Shown: positions 52,361 to 64,000 of the stretch, in pieces
How the letters are laid out: each line of letters begins with the position of its first letter
How positions within the stretch are numbered: position 1 is the first letter of the stretch
Source: Pseudomonas oryzihabitans
GTDB lineage: Bacteria; Pseudomonadota; Gammaproteobacteria; Pseudomonadales; Pseudomonadaceae
Reading direction: 5' to 3'
Assembly (NCBI RefSeq): GCF_024652905.1
Contig: NZ_CP102428.1
Span: 4,138,001 to 4,202,000, forward strand
DNA length: 64,000 nt
Position numbers and translations under genes: made by a program
Notes under the pieces: model-generated
Told to the model about the DNA's origin: nothing
Seen by the model: only the letters and a program-made list of their open reading frames with translations
The model's database searches: none

Positions 52361-52387
52361 GACTGGGGCGCCTAAGCTCTTTAGACT
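52359..52387 (+). promoter_or_regulatory. Sigma-70 promoter of the str operon (rpsL)
   Basis: TTGACT (52359-52364), a 17-base spacer and TAGACT (52382-52387). The -35 abuts the rpoC terminator. Transcription would start near 52394, about 70 bases before rpsL. Confidence 0.7.
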
Positions 52388-52462
52388 TTCGTTCCCCGAA
52401 AATGGGCAGGACTGACGTTCTGCTATTTCGTTTATGTCGCAAGACAATCAGTGGAGCTATAG

Positions 52463-52834
52463 ATGGCAACTATCAACCAGCTGGTGCGTAGTGCACGCAA
52501 GCGTATCGTCGAGAAATCCGACGTGCCTGCGCTGCAAAACTGCCCGCAACGTCGTGGCGTGTGCACCCGCGTGTACACCACCACTCCCAAGAAGCCCAAC
52601 TCCGCACTGCGGAAGGTCTGCCGTGTGCGTCTGACCAACGGCTTCGAAGTCACCTCCTACATCGGCGGTGAAGGCCACAACCTGCAGGAACACAGCGTCG
52701 TGCTGATCCGCGGTGGCCGGGTCAAGGATCTGCCGGGTGTGCGTTATCACACCGTGCGCGGTTCGCTGGACACCACCGGTGTGAAGGACCGCAAGCAGGG
52801 CCGTTCCAAGTACGGCACCAAGCGTCCGAAGTAA
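52463..52834 (+). CDS. rpsL: 30S ribosomal protein S12
   Basis: 123 aa. The decoding-centre loops KKPNSALRK and [13 protein letters not shown] carry wild-type lysines at the streptomycin-resistance positions. S12 controls decoding accuracy. It is first in the str operon rpsL-rpsG-fusA-tuf, under its own promoter. Confidence 0.99.
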   Translation: MATINQLVRSARKRIVEKSDVPALQNCPQRRGVCTRVYTTTPKKPNSALRKVCRVRLTNGFEVTSYIGGEGHNLQEHSVVLIRGGRVKDLPGVRYHTVRGSLDTTGVKDRKQGRSKYGTKRPK

Positions 52835-52893
52835 TCACCTTTCTTTTTGTTCGAGTCGATAAGAGTAAGGTCGGGCAACGAGTCCCGAGCTAA

Positions 52894-53394
<501 letters not shown>

Positions 53395-53424
53395 GCCTAG
53401 CGCTTCCAATCAAGCGAGGACCTT

Positions 53425-55527
<2,103 letters not shown>

Positions 55528-55554
55528 TCAGCGCTTTGACTAGAGGTTTATCTC

Positions 55555-56748
55555 GTGGCTAAAGAAAAATTCGAACGTAACAAACCGCACCTGAACGTGG
55601 GCACCATCGGTCACGTTGACCATGGCAAGACCACGCTGACCGCAGCGCTGACCAAAGTCTGTGCCGACACCTGGGGCGGTTCCGCTCGTGGTTTCGACCA
55701 GATCGACAACGCGCCGGAAGAAAAGGCTCGTGGTATCACCATCAACACCTCCCACGTTGAGTACGACTCGGCGATCCGTCACTACGCGCACGTCGACTGC
55801 CCCGGCCACGCCGACTACGTGAAGAACATGATCACCGGTGCTGCCCAGATGGACGGCGCGATCCTGGTTTGCTCGGCTGCTGACGGCCCCATGCCGCAGA
55901 CCCGCGAGCACATCCTGCTGTCCCGTCAGGTAGGCGTTCCCTACATCGTCGTGTTCCTGAACAAGGCCGACATGGTTGACGACGCCGAGCTGCTGGAACT
56001 GGTCGAAATGGAAGTTCGCGATCTGCTGAACACCTACGACTTCCCCGGCGACGACACCCCGATCGTCATCGGCTCCGCGCTGATGGCTCTGAACGGTAAC
56101 GACGACAACGAAATGGGTACCTCCGCCGTGCGCAAGCTGGTCGAGACCCTGGACTCGTACATCCCCGAGCCCGAGCGTGCCATCGACAAGCCGTTCCTGA
56201 TGCCGATCGAAGACGTGTTCTCGATCTCCGGTCGCGGCACCGTGGTAACCGGTCGTGTCGAGCGTGGCATCGTCAAGGTCCAGGAAGAAGTCGAGATCGT
56301 GGGCATCAAGGCCACCGTCAAGACCACCTGCACCGGCGTTGAAATGTTCCGCAAGCTGCTGGACGAAGGCCGTGCTGGCGAGAACGTCGGCGTGCTGCTG
56401 CGTGGCACCAAGCGTGAAGATGTGGAGCGTGGCCAGGTTCTGGCCAAGCCGAACACCATCAAGCCGCACACCAAGTTCGAGTGCGAAGTGTACGTGCTGT
56501 CCAAGGAAGAAGGTGGTCGTCACACCCCGTTCTTCAAGGGCTACCGTCCGCAGTTCTACTTCCGCACCACCGACGTGACCGGTAACTGCGAGCTGCCGGA
56601 AGGCGTCGAGATGGTGATGCCGGGCGACAACATCAAGATGGTTGTCACCCTGATCGCTCCGATCGCGATGGAAGACGGTCTGCGTTTCGCCATCCGTGAA
56701 GGCGGTCGTACCGTTGGCGCCGGCGTGGTTGCCAAGATCATCGAGTAA
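55555..56748 (+). CDS. tufA: Elongation factor Tu, copy in the str operon
   Basis: 397 aa, identical in sequence to the product of the tuf gene at 39068-40261, but initiated by GTG instead of ATG. G motifs are as in that copy. The shared DNA continues past the stop for about 11 bases (CGATTGATCT), marking the edge of a homogenised tract. It ends the str operon before a strong terminator and the S10 promoter. Confidence 0.98.
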   Translation: MAKEKFERNKPHLNVGTIGHVDHGKTTLTAALTKVCADTWGGSARGFDQIDNAPEEKARGITINTSHVEYDSAIRHYAHVDCPGHADYVKNMITGAAQMDGAILVCSAADGPMPQTREHILLSRQVGVPYIVVFLNKADMVDDAELLELVEMEVRDLLNTYDFPGDDTPIVIGSALMALNGNDDNEMGTSAVRKLVETLDSYIPEPERAIDKPFLMPIEDVFSISGRGTVVTGRVERGIVKVQEEVEIVGIKATVKTTCTGVEMFRKLLDEGRAGENVGVLLRGTKREDVERGQVLAKPNTIKPHTKFECEVYVLSKEEGGRHTPFFKGYRPQFYFRTTDVTGNCELPEGVEMVMPGDNIKMVVTLIAPIAMEDGLRFAIREGGRTVGAGVVAKIIE

Positions 56749-56765
56749 TCGATTGATCTGAAACG

Positions 56766-56791
56766 AAAAAAGGCCCTCCGGGGCCTTTTTT
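56766..56791 (+). terminator. Rho-independent terminator of the str operon
   Basis: AAAAAAGGCCC (56766-56776), loop TCCG, then GGGCCTTTTTT (56781-56791). It lies 17 bases after the tuf stop. Confidence 0.93.
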
Positions 56792-56830
56792 CTTGGCTCG
56801 TGAAATTGACAGATGGCAAAAGAGGCGTTC

Positions 56831-56859
56831 TTGACAGCCGCCGACGACATCCTTAGAAT
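56831..56859 (+). promoter_or_regulatory. Sigma-70 promoter of the S10 operon
   Basis: Perfect TTGACA (56831-56836), a 17-base spacer and TAGAAT (56854-56859), 60 bases before rpsJ. This is one of the best promoters in the window. Confidence 0.88.
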
Positions 56860-56919
56860 TGCGCCTCCTTTAATCGGGCACCTTTTTGTCCGAGAGGAAA
56901 GCTTGGAGTCTGAGGTCAA

Positions 56920-57231
56920 ATGCAAAATCAACAAATCCGTATTCGGTTGAAGGCTTTTGATCATCGCCTGATCGATCAATCCACCCAGGAAATCGTAGAA
57001 ACTGCGAAACGTACTGGTGCTCAGGTGCGTGGTCCGATTCCTCTGCCTACCCGCAAGGAACGTTACACAGTGCTGATTTCTCCGCACGTCAACAAGGACG
57101 CTCGTGACCAGTACGAAATTCGTACCCACAAGCGTGTGCTCGACATCGTTCAGCCCACCGACAAGACCGTCGATGCGCTGATGAAGCTCGATCTCGCCGC
57201 TGGCGTTGAAGTGCAAATCAGCCTCGGCTGA
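56920..57231 (+). CDS. rpsJ: 30S ribosomal protein S10
   Basis: 103 aa. Typical [19 protein letters not shown] start and the long loop with [14 protein letters not shown]10 is part of the 30S head and, as NusE, joins antitermination complexes through NusB and NusG. It is the first gene of the S10 operon. Confidence 0.98.
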   Translation: MQNQQIRIRLKAFDHRLIDQSTQEIVETAKRTGAQVRGPIPLPTRKERYTVLISPHVNKDARDQYEIRTHKRVLDIVQPTDKTVDALMKLDLAAGVEVQISLG

Positions 57232-57315
57232 GACCGTCAAGGTTTCAGTCGTGTAACGCTCTGAAATGGGCGGCCATAGCGGGTGAAAGCCCCGTACACT
57301 CAAGAGGTTCTCAAC

Positions 57316-57951
57316 ATGACGATTGGTTTAGTCGGTCGTAAATGCGGTATGACCCGCGTTTTCACCGAAGAAGGCGTTTCCGTTCCGGTTACGGTCATTG
57401 AGATCGAGCCGAATCGCGTAACCCAATTCAAAAGCGAAGAAACCGATGGCTATCGTGCCATTCAGGTAACCGTGGGCGAGCGTCGTGCTTCCCGCGTGAC
57501 CAAGGCGCAAGCCGGTCACTTCGCCAAGGCCAGCGTTGCCGCTGGTCGTAGCGTCCTCGAATTCCGCCTGGAAGACGGTGAGTACAAGGCCGGCGACGAA
57601 GTCACCGTAGCCCTGTTCGAAGCCGGTCAGATGGTTGATGTCACTGGTCAGTCCAAAGGTAAGGGCTATGCCGGTACCATCAAGCGCTGGAACTTCCGTG
57701 GTCAGGACAACACCCACGGTAACTCCGTTTCCCACCGTGCACCTGGTTCCATCGGCCAGTGCCAGACTCCTGGTCGAGTGTTCAAGGGCAAGAAAATGTC
57801 CGGTCACCTGGGTGCGGAGCGTGTAACCGTTCAGTCGCTGGAAGTCGTGCGTGTAGACGCCGAGCGCAACCTGCTGCTGGTCAAGGGTGCCGTCCCCGGC
57901 GCGCCGGGTGGTGACGTGATCGTGCGTCCCGCTGTCAAGGCCCGTGGTTGA
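57316..57951 (+). CDS. rplC: 50S ribosomal protein L3
   Basis: 211 aa. The ATG at 57316 is chosen, giving [16 protein letters not shown]; an upstream in-frame start adds an unrelated 11 residues. The conserved loop [18 protein letters not shown] reaches the peptidyl-transferase centre and contains the site methylated by PrmB in relatives (Gln). It is an early 50S assembly protein. Confidence 0.97.
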   Translation: MTIGLVGRKCGMTRVFTEEGVSVPVTVIEIEPNRVTQFKSEETDGYRAIQVTVGERRASRVTKAQAGHFAKASVAAGRSVLEFRLEDGEYKAGDEVTVALFEAGQMVDVTGQSKGKGYAGTIKRWNFRGQDNTHGNSVSHRAPGSIGQCQTPGRVFKGKKMSGHLGAERVTVQSLEVVRVDAERNLLLVKGAVPGAPGGDVIVRPAVKARG

Positions 57952-57964
57952 GAGGAGAGAGAAC

Positions 57965-58567
57965 ATGCAACTCAATGTGAATGGCTCTCAAGCTATCGAA
58001 GTCTCCGAGCACACCTTCGGCGGTGAATTCAACGAGACCCTGGTTCACCAGGCAGTCGTCGCCTACATGGCTGGCGGTCGTCAGGGCACCCGTGCCCAGA
58101 AGACCCGTTCCGAAGTCCGTGGCGGTGGCAAGAAGCCCTGGCGTCAGAAGGGTAGCGGTCGTGCCCGTGCCGGTACCATCCGCAGCCCCATCTGGCGCTC
58201 CGGTGGCGTGGCTTTCGCAGCCAAGCCCCAGGATCACAGCCAGAAGCTGAACAAGAAGATGTACCGCGCTGCACTGCGCTCCATCCTCGCCGAGCTGGTC
58301 CGTCTGGATCGTCTGGTCGTGGTTGACGACTTCGCCGTCGACGCGCCCAAGACCAAGACCCTGGTCAGCAAGCTGGACGGCCTGGGCCTGAGCGACGTGC
58401 TGATCGTGACCGACGCTGTCGACCAGAACCTGTATCTGGCCGCCCGCAACCTGCCTTTCGTCGACGTGCGTGATGTCCAGGGTTCCGACCCGGTCAGCCT
58501 GATCGCCTACGACAAGGTGCTGGTCACTGTGTCCGCCGTGAAGAAATTCGAGGAGCTGCTGGCATGA
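57965..58567 (+). CDS. rplD: 50S ribosomal protein L4
   Basis: 200 aa. The extended loop with [18 protein letters not shown] lines the exit tunnel. In E. coli L4 represses the S10 operon; whether that holds here is not shown. The ATG at 57965 follows GAGGAGAGA. It overlaps rplW by 4 bases (ATGA). Confidence 0.97.
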   Translation: MQLNVNGSQAIEVSEHTFGGEFNETLVHQAVVAYMAGGRQGTRAQKTRSEVRGGGKKPWRQKGSGRARAGTIRSPIWRSGGVAFAAKPQDHSQKLNKKMYRAALRSILAELVRLDRLVVVDDFAVDAPKTKTLVSKLDGLGLSDVLIVTDAVDQNLYLAARNLPFVDVRDVQGSDPVSLIAYDKVLVTVSAVKKFEELLA

Positions 58568-58863
58568 ACCAGGAACGCGTATTCAAAGTGCTGCTTGGCC
58601 CGCACATCTCCGAGAAGGCCACCATGCTGGCGGACAGCCAGAAGCAGTTCGTATTCAAGGTTGCCACCGATGCAACCAAGCTGGAAATCAAGAAGGCCGT
58701 CGAGCAGCTGTTCGAGGTCAAGGTTCGCAGCGTCAGCACCCTGAACGTCCAGGGCAAGACCAAGCGTACCGCTCGTGGTCTGGGCAAGCGTAACGACTGG
58801 AAAAAAGCGTACATCGCGCTCCAGCCGGGCCAGGATCTCGACTTTTCCAGCAGCGCCGAGTAA
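58564..58863 (+). CDS. rplW: 50S ribosomal protein L23
   Basis: 99 aa. Family motif [13 protein letters not shown] near the N-terminus and [17 protein letters not shown] in the loop. L23 sits at the tunnel exit and docks trigger factor and SRP. The start overlaps the rplD stop, giving coupled translation. Confidence 0.97.
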   Translation: MNQERVFKVLLGPHISEKATMLADSQKQFVFKVATDATKLEIKKAVEQLFEVKVRSVSTLNVQGKTKRTARGLGKRNDWKKAYIALQPGQDLDFSSSAE

Positions 58864-58875
58864 TCAGGGGGCATC

Positions 58876-59697
58876 ATGGCAATCGTAAAATGCAAGCCGA
58901 CCTCCGCTGGCCGCCGCTTTGTGGTCAAGGTGGTCAACTCTGATCTGCACAAAGGCGCGCCCTACGCTCCTTTGCTGGAGAAGAAGAGCAAGTCCGGCGG
59001 CCGTAACAACAATGGTCGTATCACCACTCGCCACATCGGCGGTGGTCACAAGCAGCACTACCGTCTGGTCGATTTCCGTCGCAACAAGGATGGCATCCCT
59101 GCCGTCGTTGAGCGTATCGAATACGATCCGAACCGTACTGCACACATCGCTCTGCTGAAGTACGCCGATGGCGAGCGTCGCTACATCATCGCTCCCAAAG
59201 GCGTTGCTGCCGGTGACCAGCTGCTGTCCGGCGCTGGCGCGCCCATCAAGGCTGGCAACAACCTGCCGCTGCGTAACGTGCCGGTCGGTAGCACCATCCA
59301 CGGTATCGAGCTGAAGCCTGGCAAGGGCGCTCAGATCGCTCGCTCCGCGGGTACCTCCGCTCAGCTGGTCGCCCGCGAAGGCGCCTACGTCACCGTGCGT
59401 CTGCGCAGCGGTGAAATGCGCAAGGTGCTGTCCGAGTGCCGTGCCACCCTGGGCGAAGTGTCCAACGGTGAGCACAGCCTGCGTTCGCTGGGTAAGGCCG
59501 GTGCCACCCGCTGGCGTGGCGTGCGTCCGACCGTTCGTGGTGTCGCCATGAACCCGGTCGATCACCCGCACGGTGGTGGTGAAGGTCGTACTTCCGGTGG
59601 CCGTCATCCGGTTTCGCCGTGGGGCGTCAAGACCAAGGGTCTCAAGACGCGCTCCAACAAGCGTACCGACAAGATGATTGTCCGTCGCGGCAAGTAA
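58876..59697 (+). CDS. rplB: 50S ribosomal protein L2
   Basis: 273 aa. The conserved basic core ([19 protein letters not shown]) and the C-terminal [13 protein letters not shown] with the active-centre histidine are intact. L2 supports subunit joining and peptidyl transfer. Confidence 0.98.
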   Translation: MAIVKCKPTSAGRRFVVKVVNSDLHKGAPYAPLLEKKSKSGGRNNNGRITTRHIGGGHKQHYRLVDFRRNKDGIPAVVERIEYDPNRTAHIALLKYADGERRYIIAPKGVAAGDQLLSGAGAPIKAGNNLPLRNVPVGSTIHGIELKPGKGAQIARSAGTSAQLVAREGAYVTVRLRSGEMRKVLSECRATLGEVSNGEHSLRSLGKAGATRWRGVRPTVRGVAMNPVDHPHGGGEGRTSGGRHPVSPWGVKTKGLKTRSNKRTDKMIVRRGK

Positions 59698-59715
59698 TCA
59701 GTAGAGGATTCGACT

Positions 59716-59991
59716 GTGCCCCGTTCTCTGAAGAAAGGTCCTTTTATCGATCTTCACCTGTTGAAGAAGATCGAAGTCGCGGTGGAAAAGAACGAACGCA
59801 AACCGATCAAGACCTGGTCGCGTCGTTCGATGATCCTGCCGCAAATGGTCGGCCTGACCATCGCTGTGCACAACGGTCGTCAACATGTCCCCGTTCTGGT
59901 GAACGAAGACATGGTCGGCCACAAACTCGGCGAGTTCGCTGCTACCCGCACCTATCGCGGTCATGCGGCTGACAAGAAAGCCAAGCGTTAA
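59716..59991 (+). CDS. rpsS: 30S ribosomal protein S19
   Basis: 91 aa with a GTG start at 59716 and AGAGGA upstream. Motifs [15 protein letters not shown] and [12 protein letters not shown] are typical. S19 contacts the A-site tRNA side of the 30S head and partners S13. Confidence 0.97.
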   Translation: MPRSLKKGPFIDLHLLKKIEVAVEKNERKPIKTWSRRSMILPQMVGLTIAVHNGRQHVPVLVNEDMVGHKLGEFAATRTYRGHAADKKAKR

Positions 59992-60003
59992 GGGGTAAGG
60001 AAG

Positions 60004-60336
60004 ATGGAAGTAGCCGCTAAGCTGTCGGGCGCTCGTATCTCCGCCCAGAAAGCCCGCTTGGTCGCCGACCAGATTCGCGGGAAGAAGGTGGGCGAAGCGC
60101 TCAACCTGTTGACTTTCAGCAGCAAGAAAGCCGCTGAGATCATGAAGAAGGTGCTGGAGTCGGCTGTTGCCAGCGCCGAGCACAATGAAGGCGCCGACGT
60201 GGACGACCTGAAGGTCTCCACTGTCTTCGTAAACGAAGGTCGTTCGCTCAAGCGCATCATGCCGCGTGCCAAAGGTCGTGCTGATCGCATCGTGAAGCGG
60301 TCTTGCCATATCACGGTCAAGGTTGCGGACAAGTAA
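60004..60336 (+). CDS. rplV: 50S ribosomal protein L22
   Basis: 110 aa. The N-terminal [18 protein letters not shown] and the tunnel-lining beta hairpin with [16 protein letters not shown] are intact, without macrolide-resistance-type deletions. L22 lines the exit tunnel opposite L4. It lies 13 bases before rpsC. Confidence 0.97.
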   Translation: MEVAAKLSGARISAQKARLVADQIRGKKVGEALNLLTFSSKKAAEIMKKVLESAVASAEHNEGADVDDLKVSTVFVNEGRSLKRIMPRAKGRADRIVKRSCHITVKVADK

Positions 60337-60349
60337 CGGAGTCGATCAG

Positions 60350-61039
60350 ATGGGTCAGAAAGTACATCCCAATGGCATTCGCCTGGGTATCGTCAAGGAG
60401 CACACTTCGGTCTGGTACGCGGATAAGCGCACTTATGCGGACTATCTGCTGGCCGACCTGAAGGTTCGTGAGTACCTCCAGGACAAACTAAAAAGCGCGT
60501 CCGTAAGCCGTATCGATATTCATCGCCCGGCTCAAACCGCACGCATCACCATCCACACCGCCCGTCCCGGTATCGTGATTGGCAAGAAAGGTGAGGATGT
60601 CGAGAAGCTGCGTCAGGACCTGACCGCAAGAATGGGTGTGCCCGTGCACATCAACATCGAAGAGATCCGCAAGCCGGAGCTCGACGGTGCCCTGGTTGCG
60701 CAGAGCGTTGCGCAGCAGCTTGAGCGTCGTGTGATGTTCCGTCGTGCCATGAAGCGCGCTGTACAGAACGCGATCCGCATTGGTGCCAAAGGCATCAAGA
60801 TTCAGGTGAGCGGTCGTCTGGGCGGTGCTGAAATCGCCCGTACCGAGTGGTATCGCGAAGGTCGTGTGCCTCTGCACACCCTTCGTGCCGATATCGACTA
60901 CGCCACTGCGGAAGCCCACACCACTTACGGTGTGATCGGTGTGAAGGTTTGGATCTTCAAGGGTGAGGTCATTGGTGGCCGCCAGGAAGAGCTCAAGCCC
61001 GTCGCCCCGGCTCCGCGCAAAAAAGCTGCTGCTAAGTAA
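60350..61039 (+). CDS. rpsC: 30S ribosomal protein S3
   Basis: 229 aa. The start at 60350 gives [18 protein letters not shown]; an upstream start inside rplV is rejected. The KH domain has [13 protein letters not shown], and the C-terminal part has the [13 protein letters not shown] motif. S3 helps form the mRNA entry helicase. Confidence 0.98.
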   Translation: MGQKVHPNGIRLGIVKEHTSVWYADKRTYADYLLADLKVREYLQDKLKSASVSRIDIHRPAQTARITIHTARPGIVIGKKGEDVEKLRQDLTARMGVPVHINIEEIRKPELDGALVAQSVAQQLERRVMFRRAMKRAVQNAIRIGAKGIKIQVSGRLGGAEIARTEWYREGRVPLHTLRADIDYATAEAHTTYGVIGVKVWIFKGEVIGGRQEELKPVAPAPRKKAAAK

Positions 61040-61051
61040 GGAGTACGCAAC

Positions 61052-61465
61052 ATGCTGCAACCCAAGCGTACAAAATTCCGCAAGCAGATGACCGGCCACA
61101 ACCGTGGTCTGGCTCATCGCGGTAGCAAGGTCAGCTTCGGCGAGTACGCGCTGAAGGCTGTCGGCCGTGGCCGTCTGACCGCTCGCCAGATCGAATCCGC
61201 ACGTCGTGCGCTGACCCGTCACGTGAAGCGTGGCGGCAAGATCTGGATCCGCGTCTTCCCTGACAAGCCTGTCACCAAGAAGCCTCTCGAAGTGCGGATG
61301 GGTAAAGGTAAGGGTAGTGTCGAGTACTGGGTAGCCCAGATCCAGCCGGGCAAGGTCCTGTACGAGATCGAGGGTGTTTCCGAGGATCTGGCTCGTCAGG
61401 CATTCGCCCTGGCCGCTGCCAAGCTTCCGCTCGAAACCTCCTTTGTTAAGCGGACGGTGATGTGA
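61052..61465 (+). CDS. rplP: 50S ribosomal protein L16
   Basis: 137 aa. Landmarks [19 protein letters not shown] and [14 protein letters not shown]; the latter contains the region hydroxylated by RoxA in relatives. L16 organises the A-site finger area. The stop overlaps the rpmC start by one base. Confidence 0.98.
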   Translation: MLQPKRTKFRKQMTGHNRGLAHRGSKVSFGEYALKAVGRGRLTARQIESARRALTRHVKRGGKIWIRVFPDKPVTKKPLEVRMGKGKGSVEYWVAQIQPGKVLYEIEGVSEDLARQAFALAAAKLPLETSFVKRTVM

Positions 61466-61656
61466 TGAAAGCGAAAGATTTGCGTGAGAAATCCGTAGAG
61501 GAGCTGAACGAGCAGCTTCTCAACCTGCTGCGTGACCAGTTCAATCTGCGTATGCAGAAGGCAACTGGCCAGTTGGGTCAGTCTCACATGCTCTCGCAAG
61601 TGAAGCGCGACATCGCTCGCGTCAAGACTGTGCTGAACCAGCAAGCAGGTAAGTGA
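61465..61656 (+). CDS. rpmC: 50S ribosomal protein L29
   Basis: 63 aa. The ATG at 61465 shares its A with the rplP TGA. Helical protein with [19 protein letters not shown]. It lies at the tunnel exit near L23. Confidence 0.96.
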   Translation: MKAKDLREKSVEELNEQLLNLLRDQFNLRMQKATGQLGQSHMLSQVKRDIARVKTVLNQQAGK

Positions 61657-61658
61657 TC

Positions 61659-61925
61659 ATGGCTGAAGCTGAAAAAACTGTCCGTACGCTGACCGGCCGA
61701 GTGGTCAGCGACAAGATGGACAAAACCGTCACCGTACTGATCGAGCGTCGCGTCAAGCACCCGATCTACGGCAAATACGTGAAGCGTTCCACCAAGCTGC
61801 ACGCTCACGACGAAACCAATCAGTGCCGCATTGGTGACCTGGTCACCATTCGCGAAACCCGCCCGCTGGCCAAGACCAAGGCGTGGACCCTGGTTGACGT
61901 CGTCGAGCGCGCCGTTCAGGTATAA
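61659..61925 (+). CDS. rpsQ: 30S ribosomal protein S17
   Basis: 88 aa OB-fold protein. Motifs [21 protein letters not shown] and [19 protein letters not shown] are present in order. The start at 61659 is 2 bases after the rpmC stop. Last gene of the S10 group. Confidence 0.97.
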   Translation: MAEAEKTVRTLTGRVVSDKMDKTVTVLIERRVKHPIYGKYVKRSTKLHAHDETNQCRIGDLVTIRETRPLAKTKAWTLVDVVERAVQV

Positions 61926-61937
61926 GGGTAGAGAGCC

Positions 61938-62306
61938 ATGATCCAGACTCAATCCATGCTTGACGTCGCCGACAACAGCGGCGCTCGTCGCGTGATGTGC
62001 ATCAAGGTGCTCGGCGGTTCCCACCGCCGTTACGCCGGCATTGGCGACATCATCAAAGTCACCGTCAAGGAAGCAATTCCGCGCGGCAAGGTGAAGAAAG
62101 GTCAGGTGATGACTGCTGTCGTCGTGCGTACCAAGCACGGCGTCCGCCGCACCGACGGTTCCATCATCCGCTTCGACGGCAACGCCGCGGTTCTGCTGAA
62201 CAACAAGCAAGAGCCGATTGGCACCCGTATCTTTGGGCCGGTGACCCGTGAACTTCGCTCCGAGAAGTTCATGAAGATCGTCTCCCTTGCCCCCGAAGTG
62301 CTGTAA
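61938..62306 (+). CDS. rplN: 50S ribosomal protein L14
   Basis: 122 aa. Typical [21 protein letters not shown] start and [13 protein letters not shown] near the end. L14 forms an intersubunit bridge and is the target of silencing factor RsfS in relatives. First gene of the spc group; only 12 bases separate it from rpsQ, so the two operons are probably joined. Confidence 0.98.
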   Translation: MIQTQSMLDVADNSGARRVMCIKVLGGSHRRYAGIGDIIKVTVKEAIPRGKVKKGQVMTAVVVRTKHGVRRTDGSIIRFDGNAAVLLNNKQEPIGTRIFGPVTRELRSEKFMKIVSLAPEVL

Positions 62307-62318
62307 GGAGTAGCCGAC

Positions 62319-62633
62319 ATGCAAAAGATTCGTCGTGACGACGAGGTAATCGTCATTGCCGGCAAGGACAAGGGCAAGCGTGGCAAGGTGCTGAAGGTAC
62401 TCGCCGATGACCGTCTGGTCGTTGGCGGGGTCAACCTGATCAAGCGCCACACCAAGCCCAACCCCATGCTGGGTGTTCAGGGTGGCATCGTAGAGAAAGA
62501 AGCCCCTCTGCATGTCTCCAACGTTGCCATTTTCAACTCCGAGACCAACAAGGCTGACCGCGTTGGTTTCAAAGTCGAAGACGGCAAGAAGATTCGTATC
62601 TTCAAGTCGACCCAAAAAGCGGTCCAGGCCTGA
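62319..62633 (+). CDS. rplX: 50S ribosomal protein L24
   Basis: 104 aa. A KOW motif ([18 protein letters not shown]) starts at residue ~10, then [13 protein letters not shown]24 initiates 50S assembly. Confidence 0.97.
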   Translation: MQKIRRDDEVIVIAGKDKGKRGKVLKVLADDRLVVGGVNLIKRHTKPNPMLGVQGGIVEKEAPLHVSNVAIFNSETNKADRVGFKVEDGKKIRIFKSTQKAVQA

Positions 62634-62652
62634 AGCTGCTAGGTAGATCACC

Positions 62653-63192
62653 ATGGCTCGATTGAAAGAGATTTATCGGAAGGAAATCGCGCCCAAGCTG
62701 AAAGAGCAGCTTCAGCTGGGTAACGTGATGGAAGTTCCGCGCATCACCAAGATCACCTTGAACATGGGTCTGGGCGAAGCGGTCGGTGACAAGAAGATCA
62801 TCGACAACGCCGTAGCTGACCTGGAAAAGATCGCTGGTCAAAAGCCGGTCGTGACTTATGCTCGCAATTCCATTGCTGGCTTCAAGATTCGCGAAGGCTG
62901 GCCGATCGGCGTCAAGGTGACCCTGCGTAGCGATCGCATGTATGAATTCCTGGATCGTCTGCTGTCCATCTCCCTGCCGCGCGTGCGTGACTTCCGCGGC
63001 CTGAATGCCAAGTCCTTCGACGGTCGCGGCAACTACAGCATGGGCGTGAAAGAGCAGATCATCTTCCCGGAAATCGATTACGACAAGATCGATGCGCTGC
63101 GTGGTATGGACATCACCCTGACCACCACCGCTCGTACCGACGAGGAAGGCCGTGCGCTGCTGCGCGCGTTCAACTTCCCGTTCCGTAACTGA
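62653..63192 (+). CDS. rplE: 50S ribosomal protein L5
   Basis: 179 aa. Motifs [20 protein letters not shown] and [17 protein letters not shown] are typical. L5 binds 5S rRNA and contacts the P-site tRNA. Followed by rpsN after 13 bases. Confidence 0.98.
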   Translation: MARLKEIYRKEIAPKLKEQLQLGNVMEVPRITKITLNMGLGEAVGDKKIIDNAVADLEKIAGQKPVVTYARNSIAGFKIREGWPIGVKVTLRSDRMYEFLDRLLSISLPRVRDFRGLNAKSFDGRGNYSMGVKEQIIFPEIDYDKIDALRGMDITLTTTARTDEEGRALLRAFNFPFRN

Positions 63193-63205
63193 TTGAGGTC
63201 TTCAG

Positions 63206-63511
63206 ATGGCTAAGCAAAGCATGATTAACCGCGAGCTGAAGCGTCAGCAGACGGTTGCCAAGTACGCCAAGAAGCGCGCCGAGCTGAAGGCGACCATCGG
63301 TAATGTCAACGCCTCCCCCGAGGACCGTTGGAATGCCCAGGTTGCCCTGCAGAAGCAGCCCCGTGACGCCAGCGCCAGCCGCATGCGTAACCGCTGCCGC
63401 CTGACCGGTCGTCCGCACGGCGTGTACCGCAAGTTCGGTCTGTCCCGCATCAAGCTGCGTGAAGCAGCCATGCGCGGTGACGTGCCCGGCCTGGTGAAGG
63501 CCAGCTGGTAA
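63206..63511 (+). CDS. rpsN: 30S ribosomal protein S14 (zinc-independent form)
   Basis: 101 aa, the long C-minus form without the CxxC...CxxC zinc site, so it is not the zinc-responsive paralogue. The C-terminal [19 protein letters not shown] is intact. S14 is a late 30S head protein. A 163-base spacer with hairpin and promoter separates it from rpsH. Confidence 0.98.
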   Translation: MAKQSMINRELKRQQTVAKYAKKRAELKATIGNVNASPEDRWNAQVALQKQPRDASASRMRNRCRLTGRPHGVYRKFGLSRIKLREAAMRGDVPGLVKASW

Positions 63512-63539
63512 CAGCTAGCGCCTTTCATCGCGGTAATTG

Positions 63540-63565
63540 AATCAAGCCCCTTTTGGGGCTTGATT
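63540..63565 (+). terminator. Terminator/attenuator-like hairpin between rpsN and rpsH
   Basis: AATCAAGCCCC (63540-63550), loop TTTT, GGGGCTTGATT (63555-63565): a perfect 11-bp stem. Only short T runs (ATT, then GTTT) follow, so it may attenuate rather than stop the spc transcript. Confidence 0.7.
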
Positions 63566-63588
63566 CGTTTCAGGCCGATCTCTAGAAT
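63560..63588 (+). promoter_or_regulatory. Candidate internal sigma-70 promoter before rpsH
   Basis: TTGATT (63560-63565, in the 3' arm of the hairpin), a 17-base spacer and TAGAAT (63583-63588), then a GC-rich discriminator. The leader before rpsH is about 80 bases and contains a small hairpin, GAGCC-GGTA-GGCTC. Confidence 0.6.
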
Positions 63589-63674
63589 GCTCGGCTCGCC
63601 CGAATCGGCCTATTGCCGAGGGGTGATTTTTGAGAGCCGGTAGGCTCAATTTCTGTATTAGGAGCTAATAGCCC

Positions 63675-64000
63675 ATGAGTATGCAGGACCCGTTAGCAGA
63701 CATGCTAACTCGTATCCGTAATGCCCAGATGGCTGAAAAGGCCGTTGTGAGCATGCCTTCTTCCAAGCTGAAGGCTGCCGTTGCCAAAGTCCTTAAGGAT
63801 GAAGGTTACATCGCGGATTTTCAGGTCAGCGCGGAATCCAAGCCGTCGCTGTCCATCGAGCTGAAGTACTTCGAAGGCAAGCCTGTCATCGAAGAGCTGA
63901 AGCGTAGCAGCCGTCCCGGTCTGCGCCAGTACAAAGCCGTTGACCAGCTGCCGAAAGTGCGTGGCGGTCTGGGCGTGTCGATCGTTTCCACCAACAAAGG
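63675..64000 (+). CDS. rpsH: 30S ribosomal protein S8, 3' end outside window
   Basis: The first 108 codons are present and the gene runs off the right edge. The start ATG at 63675 has AGGAGC about 10 bases upstream. The translation begins [18 protein letters not shown] and continues with [16 protein letters not shown], as in S8. S8 binds 16S rRNA helix 21 and in E. coli represses the spc operon. Confidence 0.97.
   Translation, partial: MSMQDPLADMLTRIRNAQMAEKAVVSMPSSKLKAAVAKVLKDEGYIADFQVSAESKPSLSIELKYFEGKPVIEELKRSSRPGLRQYKAVDQLPKVRGGLGVSIVSTNK

Overview
The window is GC-rich chromosomal DNA of a gammaproteobacterium, almost certainly Pseudomonas. The reasons are an intact rimA-rimB-rimK operon, a DUF2388 secreted protein, Pseudomonas-type REP palindromes (core GCGGCCATGGGCCGC), an OmpR/EnvZ pair that reads like P. 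aeruginosa AmgR/AmgS, and one continuous run tRNA(Tyr-Gly-Thr)-tuf-tRNA-Trp-secE-nusG-L11/L10-rpoBC-str-S10-spc. Species is not resolved; a P. oryzihabitans-like lineage is only a guess. There is no phage, transposase, CRISPR array or obvious genomic island.

Left part (1-24.6 kb), mixed accessory and core genes. An MVF/MurJ-family flippase enters from the left edge. It is followed by a SAF-domain oxidoreductase, a HAD phosphatase, a cold-shock protein, an MdtD-like 14-TM efflux pump, a YihG-like acyltransferase, an HD-GYP c-di-GMP phosphodiesterase and a glutathione S-transferase. Next come a QseBC/PmrAB-like two-component operon with a candidate TTAA-N7-TTAA self-regulatory box, a sorbosone dehydrogenase-type lipoprotein, a secreted GH5 glycosidase with a sigma-28-like promoter, and a solitary gcvH. 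After these lie DUF2388, a 1,448-residue multi-GAF/PAS hybrid kinase, an orphan PilB/GspE-type ATPase, a CYTH-CHAD protein, argE and argA.

Middle part (24.6-38.5 kb). A 645-bp gene-free island of nested repeats, including a ten-unit heptamer array, precedes gshA, a hotdog thioesterase and tex. Then comes ompR, which is separated from envZ by a uppP gene on the opposite strand. A REP pair, the rimABK operon (ribosomal S6 glutamylation with its c-di-GMP phosphodiesterase and protease), hslR, hslO and pckA follow. From gcvH to pckA the gene order resembles the P. aeruginosa chromosome as I remember it, with visible local insertions and losses.

Right part (38.5-64 kb). This is the information-processing supercluster on the plus strand: three tRNAs, tuf copy 1, tRNA-Trp, secE, nusG, rplKAJL, rpoBC, rpsL, rpsG, fusA, tuf copy 2, the S10 operon (rpsJ to rpsQ) and the start of spc (rplN to a truncated rpsH). 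Good sigma-70 promoters are visible before tRNA-Tyr, tRNA-Trp, rpsL, rpsJ and rpsH. Terminators or attenuators lie after nusG, rplL, rpoC, tuf copy 2 and rpsN. The two tuf genes encode identical proteins and appear homogenised by gene conversion.

I found no complete, previously undescribed multi-gene system. The best leads are regulatory or architectural: the uppP insertion between ompR and envZ, the sigma-28-like promoter before the secreted GH5 enzyme, the orphan gcvH, the repeat island, the QseB/PmrA-like box with leader hairpins, and the attenuator-plus-promoter between rpsN and rpsH.
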